Below, one piece after another: positions 61,864-64,000 of a stretch of DNA of 64,000 nucleotides; within the stretch, counting starts at the first letter, position 1; the number at the start of each line of letters is the position of its first letter. The DNA comes from Streptococcus respiraculi (GTDB lineage Bacteria; Bacillota; Bacilli; Lactobacillales; Streptococcaceae). A model generated the notes under the pieces. It saw nothing but the letters and a program-made list of their open reading frames with translations. It was not told the origin of the DNA and searched no databases. Made by a program: the position numbers and the translations under genes. The stretch is from positions 1,204,001 to 1,268,000 of the forward strand of contig NZ_CP022680.1 in the NCBI RefSeq assembly GCF_003595525.1. The letters run 5' to 3'.

Positions 61864-64000
61864 ATGAAACTATACTACGCAGATATTCGCTATCCTTTGA
61901 CCACTTTTTTAGCTAAAACAGCAAGGGATTATACACAGGAAGGCAAGCGTGTTTTTTATATTGCCCCCAATTCGCTATCCTTTGAAAAAGAGAGAGCCGT
62001 CCTTGCTAGTTTAGAGGAAAAAGGCTCCTTTGACCTAATGGTTACACGTTTTGAGCAGCTGGCGCGCTATTTTACTCTCAATCAGGTGGAGCAGGCTAGA
62101 ACGCTTGATGACACGGGACTTGTCATGCTCTTGTTCAGGCTTTTGTCGCAAATAGAGGACACAGAGTTTCGGGTTTATGGTAAGGTCAAGCAGGATATTG
62201 CCTTTATTGAACAAGTAGTGGACTTGTATAAGGAAATGCAGCGGTCTAATGTAAGCGTTGCAGACTTGATGGAACTCGATTCGCCCGATAAAGAGGCAGA
62301 TTTGGTGAAGATATTGACAGCTTTTGAGAATCTGATAATGACAGAAGGTTTTCAATTATCTACCAAAATAGCCCAATTTCGCAGAGCCATTGAATCCGGA
62401 CAGCTCAATCAGGAATTAGCAGATGTGGTGCTGATTGTGGACGGTTTCACCCGTTTTTCAGCTGAGGAAGAAGCCTTGATTGCTGCTTTGCACGGTCGGA
62501 TAGCAGAACTAGTGATTGCAACCTACGCAAGCCAAAAAGCCTATCAGGCGACTTATATTGAGGGTAATCTCTACCAGGCGGGTGTGGAATTTCTCCGCCA
62601 TTTAGCCCAGACTTTTCAGACCAAGCCTAGCTATTTAGCTAGTTCTGATGAGCTCGATGCTCTTGGTAAGATATCAAGAACTATCGAGGGACGTTATGAC
62701 TTTTCAGGTCGTACGGTAGAAGTGACAGATGAGGATAAAAAACATGTAAGGCTTTGGGATGTAACCAATCAGAAAGAAGAGGTCCGTCAGGTGGCGCTCA
62801 GCATTCGCAAGCTCCTTCATAAAGGCGTACGGTATAAGGATATAGTCGTGCTTCTGGGGGATGTGGAGAGCTATCGTTTGCAGCTTGGGAAACTCTTTGA
62901 CCAATACGATATTCCCTACTACCTCGGGAGGGCTGAGGAGATGAGTCATCATCCTTTGGTGCATTTGATTGAGTCTCTGGAGCGTTTAAAGCGCTATCGC
63001 TTTCGGACGGAGGACATGCTCAATCTCTTGAAATCGGGCCTCTATCAAGAATGGTCTCAAGAACGGTTAGACCTCTTTGAACAGTATCTCTTGTTTGCAG
63101 ATGTCAAGGGGCAAAGTCAGTTTGAACGTGCATTTACTGCAAAAAATGGCAATCGTTATGATGTCAGCGAACTCAATCGGATTCGTGAAAAAATCGTGGA
63201 ACCCTTAACCGTCTTTTTAAAGACTCGTTCCCAATCAGGTAAGAACTTGCTCGTCAAATTTCGTAACTTCTGTGAGGCAATTGCCCTGCCTGCTAATATG
63301 GAGAGACTGTCTGCGCCATTTGGAGAAGTGGAGCAGGAAAAAGATGAGCAGGTCTGGAATCGCTTTGTTCATCTCTTAGAGGATATGCAGCAGATTTTTG
63401 CCGATGAGAAGCTGACGGTCGCTGATTTTCTAGCGATTTTGCGGGCAGGCATGCTAGCAAGCACGTATCGGACAGTTCCTGCGACTGTTGATGTGGTACG
63501 GGTCAAGTCCTATGACCTGATTGAGCCCCATACAGCCAAATACGTCTTTGCCATTGGCATGACCCAGACCAATTTTCCAAAGCTCGTTAAGAATACCAGT
63601 CTCTTGACGGATGCGGAACGGGTACGGATTAATGAGACGACAGGTCAGTTTGCCAAGTTTGATGTGGTCAGTCGTGAACACGTCAAGAAAAATCATTTTG
63701 CCATGATTTCACTCCTCAATGCAGGAACAGTACAGCTCGTTCTTTCTGCTCCGCAACTGGCTAACGAAGCAGAAGACGGGATGTCGCCTTATTTGCAACT
63801 CTTAGAGAACATCGGCATTCCAAAGGAAGAAAAAGGAAAAGCGACAGGTTTTCAGGTGGATGATTTAGCGCATTACAAGAGCCTCTTAGCCCGTGTGATT
63901 GAGGTCAATCGCCTGCCATTTGAAGAAGAGTGGACCAAGGAAGAAGAAACCTTCTGGCTGGTGGCGATTCGTTATCTACGTAAGAAATTAGAGCAAGAGA
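61864..64000 (+). CDS. rexB: ATP-dependent exonuclease subunit RexB (partial)
   Basis: An open frame of 712 codons from ATG 61864 to the window edge. It matches RexB/AddB, the subunit that with RexA processes double-strand DNA ends for recombination. N-terminal KLYYADIRYPLTTFLAKTA and the later HVRLWDVTNQKEEVRQVALSIRKLL and YLGRAEEMSHHPLVHLIESL stretches are family sequence. RexB has an inactive helicase-like fold and a C-terminal nuclease domain with an iron-sulfur cluster, which lies beyond the edge. rexA normally follows. TAGGAG is upstream with a long spacer. Confidence 0.92.
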   Translation, partial: MKLYYADIRYPLTTFLAKTARDYTQEGKRVFYIAPNSLSFEKERAVLASLEEKGSFDLMVTRFEQLARYFTLNQVEQARTLDDTGLVMLLFRLLSQIEDTEFRVYGKVKQDIAFIEQVVDLYKEMQRSNVSVADLMELDSPDKEADLVKILTAFENLIMTEGFQLSTKIAQFRRAIESGQLNQELADVVLIVDGFTRFSAEEEALIAALHGRIAELVIATYASQKAYQATYIEGNLYQAGVEFLRHLAQTFQTKPSYLASSDELDALGKISRTIEGRYDFSGRTVEVTDEDKKHVRLWDVTNQKEEVRQVALSIRKLLHKGVRYKDIVVLLGDVESYRLQLGKLFDQYDIPYYLGRAEEMSHHPLVHLIESLERLKRYRFRTEDMLNLLKSGLYQEWSQERLDLFEQYLLFADVKGQSQFERAFTAKNGNRYDVSELNRIREKIVEPLTVFLKTRSQSGKNLLVKFRNFCEAIALPANMERLSAPFGEVEQEKDEQVWNRFVHLLEDMQQIFADEKLTVADFLAILRAGMLASTYRTVPATVDVVRVKSYDLIEPHTAKYVFAIGMTQTNFPKLVKNTSLLTDAERVRINETTGQFAKFDVVSREHVKKNHFAMISLLNAGTVQLVLSAPQLANEAEDGMSPYLQLLENIGIPKEEKGKATGFQVDDLAHYKSLLARVIEVNRLPFEEEWTKEEETFWLVAIRYLRKKLEQE

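Noticed and set aside
61671..61865. Minus-strand frame overlapping the rexB promoter
   Set aside because: It covers the rexB promoter and the start of the small membrane gene, and has no ribosome site.

Overview
The window is chromosomal DNA of a low-GC Gram-positive coccus, almost certainly a Streptococcus of the S. suis type. The evidence is the gene content: an RqcH/PavA-type fibronectin-binding protein, the RNase J2 variant lacking a catalytic histidine, murT-gatD, cdaA-cdaR-glmM, rexB, a YSIRK-like/LPXTG surface protein, many extended -10 (TGnTATAAT) promoters and AGGAGG ribosome sites. No rRNA, tRNA or CRISPR array was found.

Layout. 1-5.1 kb is an AT-rich accessory stretch: the start of a D12-class adenine methyltransferase on the minus strand, a RlaP/YcgL-type nucleotidyltransferase, a GNAT acetyltransferase, an unrecognised protein, a gene killed by one stop codon, an HD-domain phosphohydrolase and a small zinc-ribbon protein behind a promoter carrying two palindromic operators. 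5.2-10 kb is one 1604-residue cell-wall protein with a lipase-like domain and a long acidic repeat stalk. 10.5-15.7 kb is a reactive-sulfur locus: CoA-disulfide reductase/rhodanese, an APC permease, a YeeE/YedE sulfur transporter and an ArsR-rhodanese regulator, with an 18-bp palindrome between -35 and -10. 15.9-23.1 kb holds 6-phosphogluconolactonase, an AI-2E-type permease, a TPR protein, acetolactate decarboxylase, a Nudix hydrolase and rqcH, with a MITE-like element between.

23.2-29.8 kb is a tryptophan-transport locus (trpXYZ) behind a T-box. A 12-codon open frame with two Trp codons and a perfect Shine-Dalgarno sits between the T-box terminator and trpX. The locus is bounded by two inverted 1072-bp IS30-family copies; one lies inside the end of an IS481-like element that entered next to the trpZ terminator.

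29.9-44.8 kb carries RNase J2, the esterase EstA, an ABC-F protein, a galactose-type ABC importer (mglBAC, with cre site and internal terminator), then lapA-like/gatD/murT divergent from cdaA/cdaR/glmM. BOX-like modular repeats, one with six 60-bp units, sit behind rnjB and mglC. 44.9-56.8 kb carries a second ABC-F protein, pepV, a uracil-DNA-glycosylase-like protein, TPM/LemA, then rpiA, deoB, a DfsB-like protein, punA, deoD (nucleoside salvage feeding pentose phosphates) and glgP with a cre-like site. 56.8-59.1 kb is a tandem array of terminator-bearing repeats and two broken transposase genes. The window ends with pcrA, a small membrane protein and the start of rexB, two DNA-repair helicase/nuclease genes.

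The points most worth following are the T-box plus Trp leader peptide, the sulfur locus whose repressor has no cysteine in its DNA-binding half, two genes with identically placed start codons that look leaderless, and the repeat arrays.
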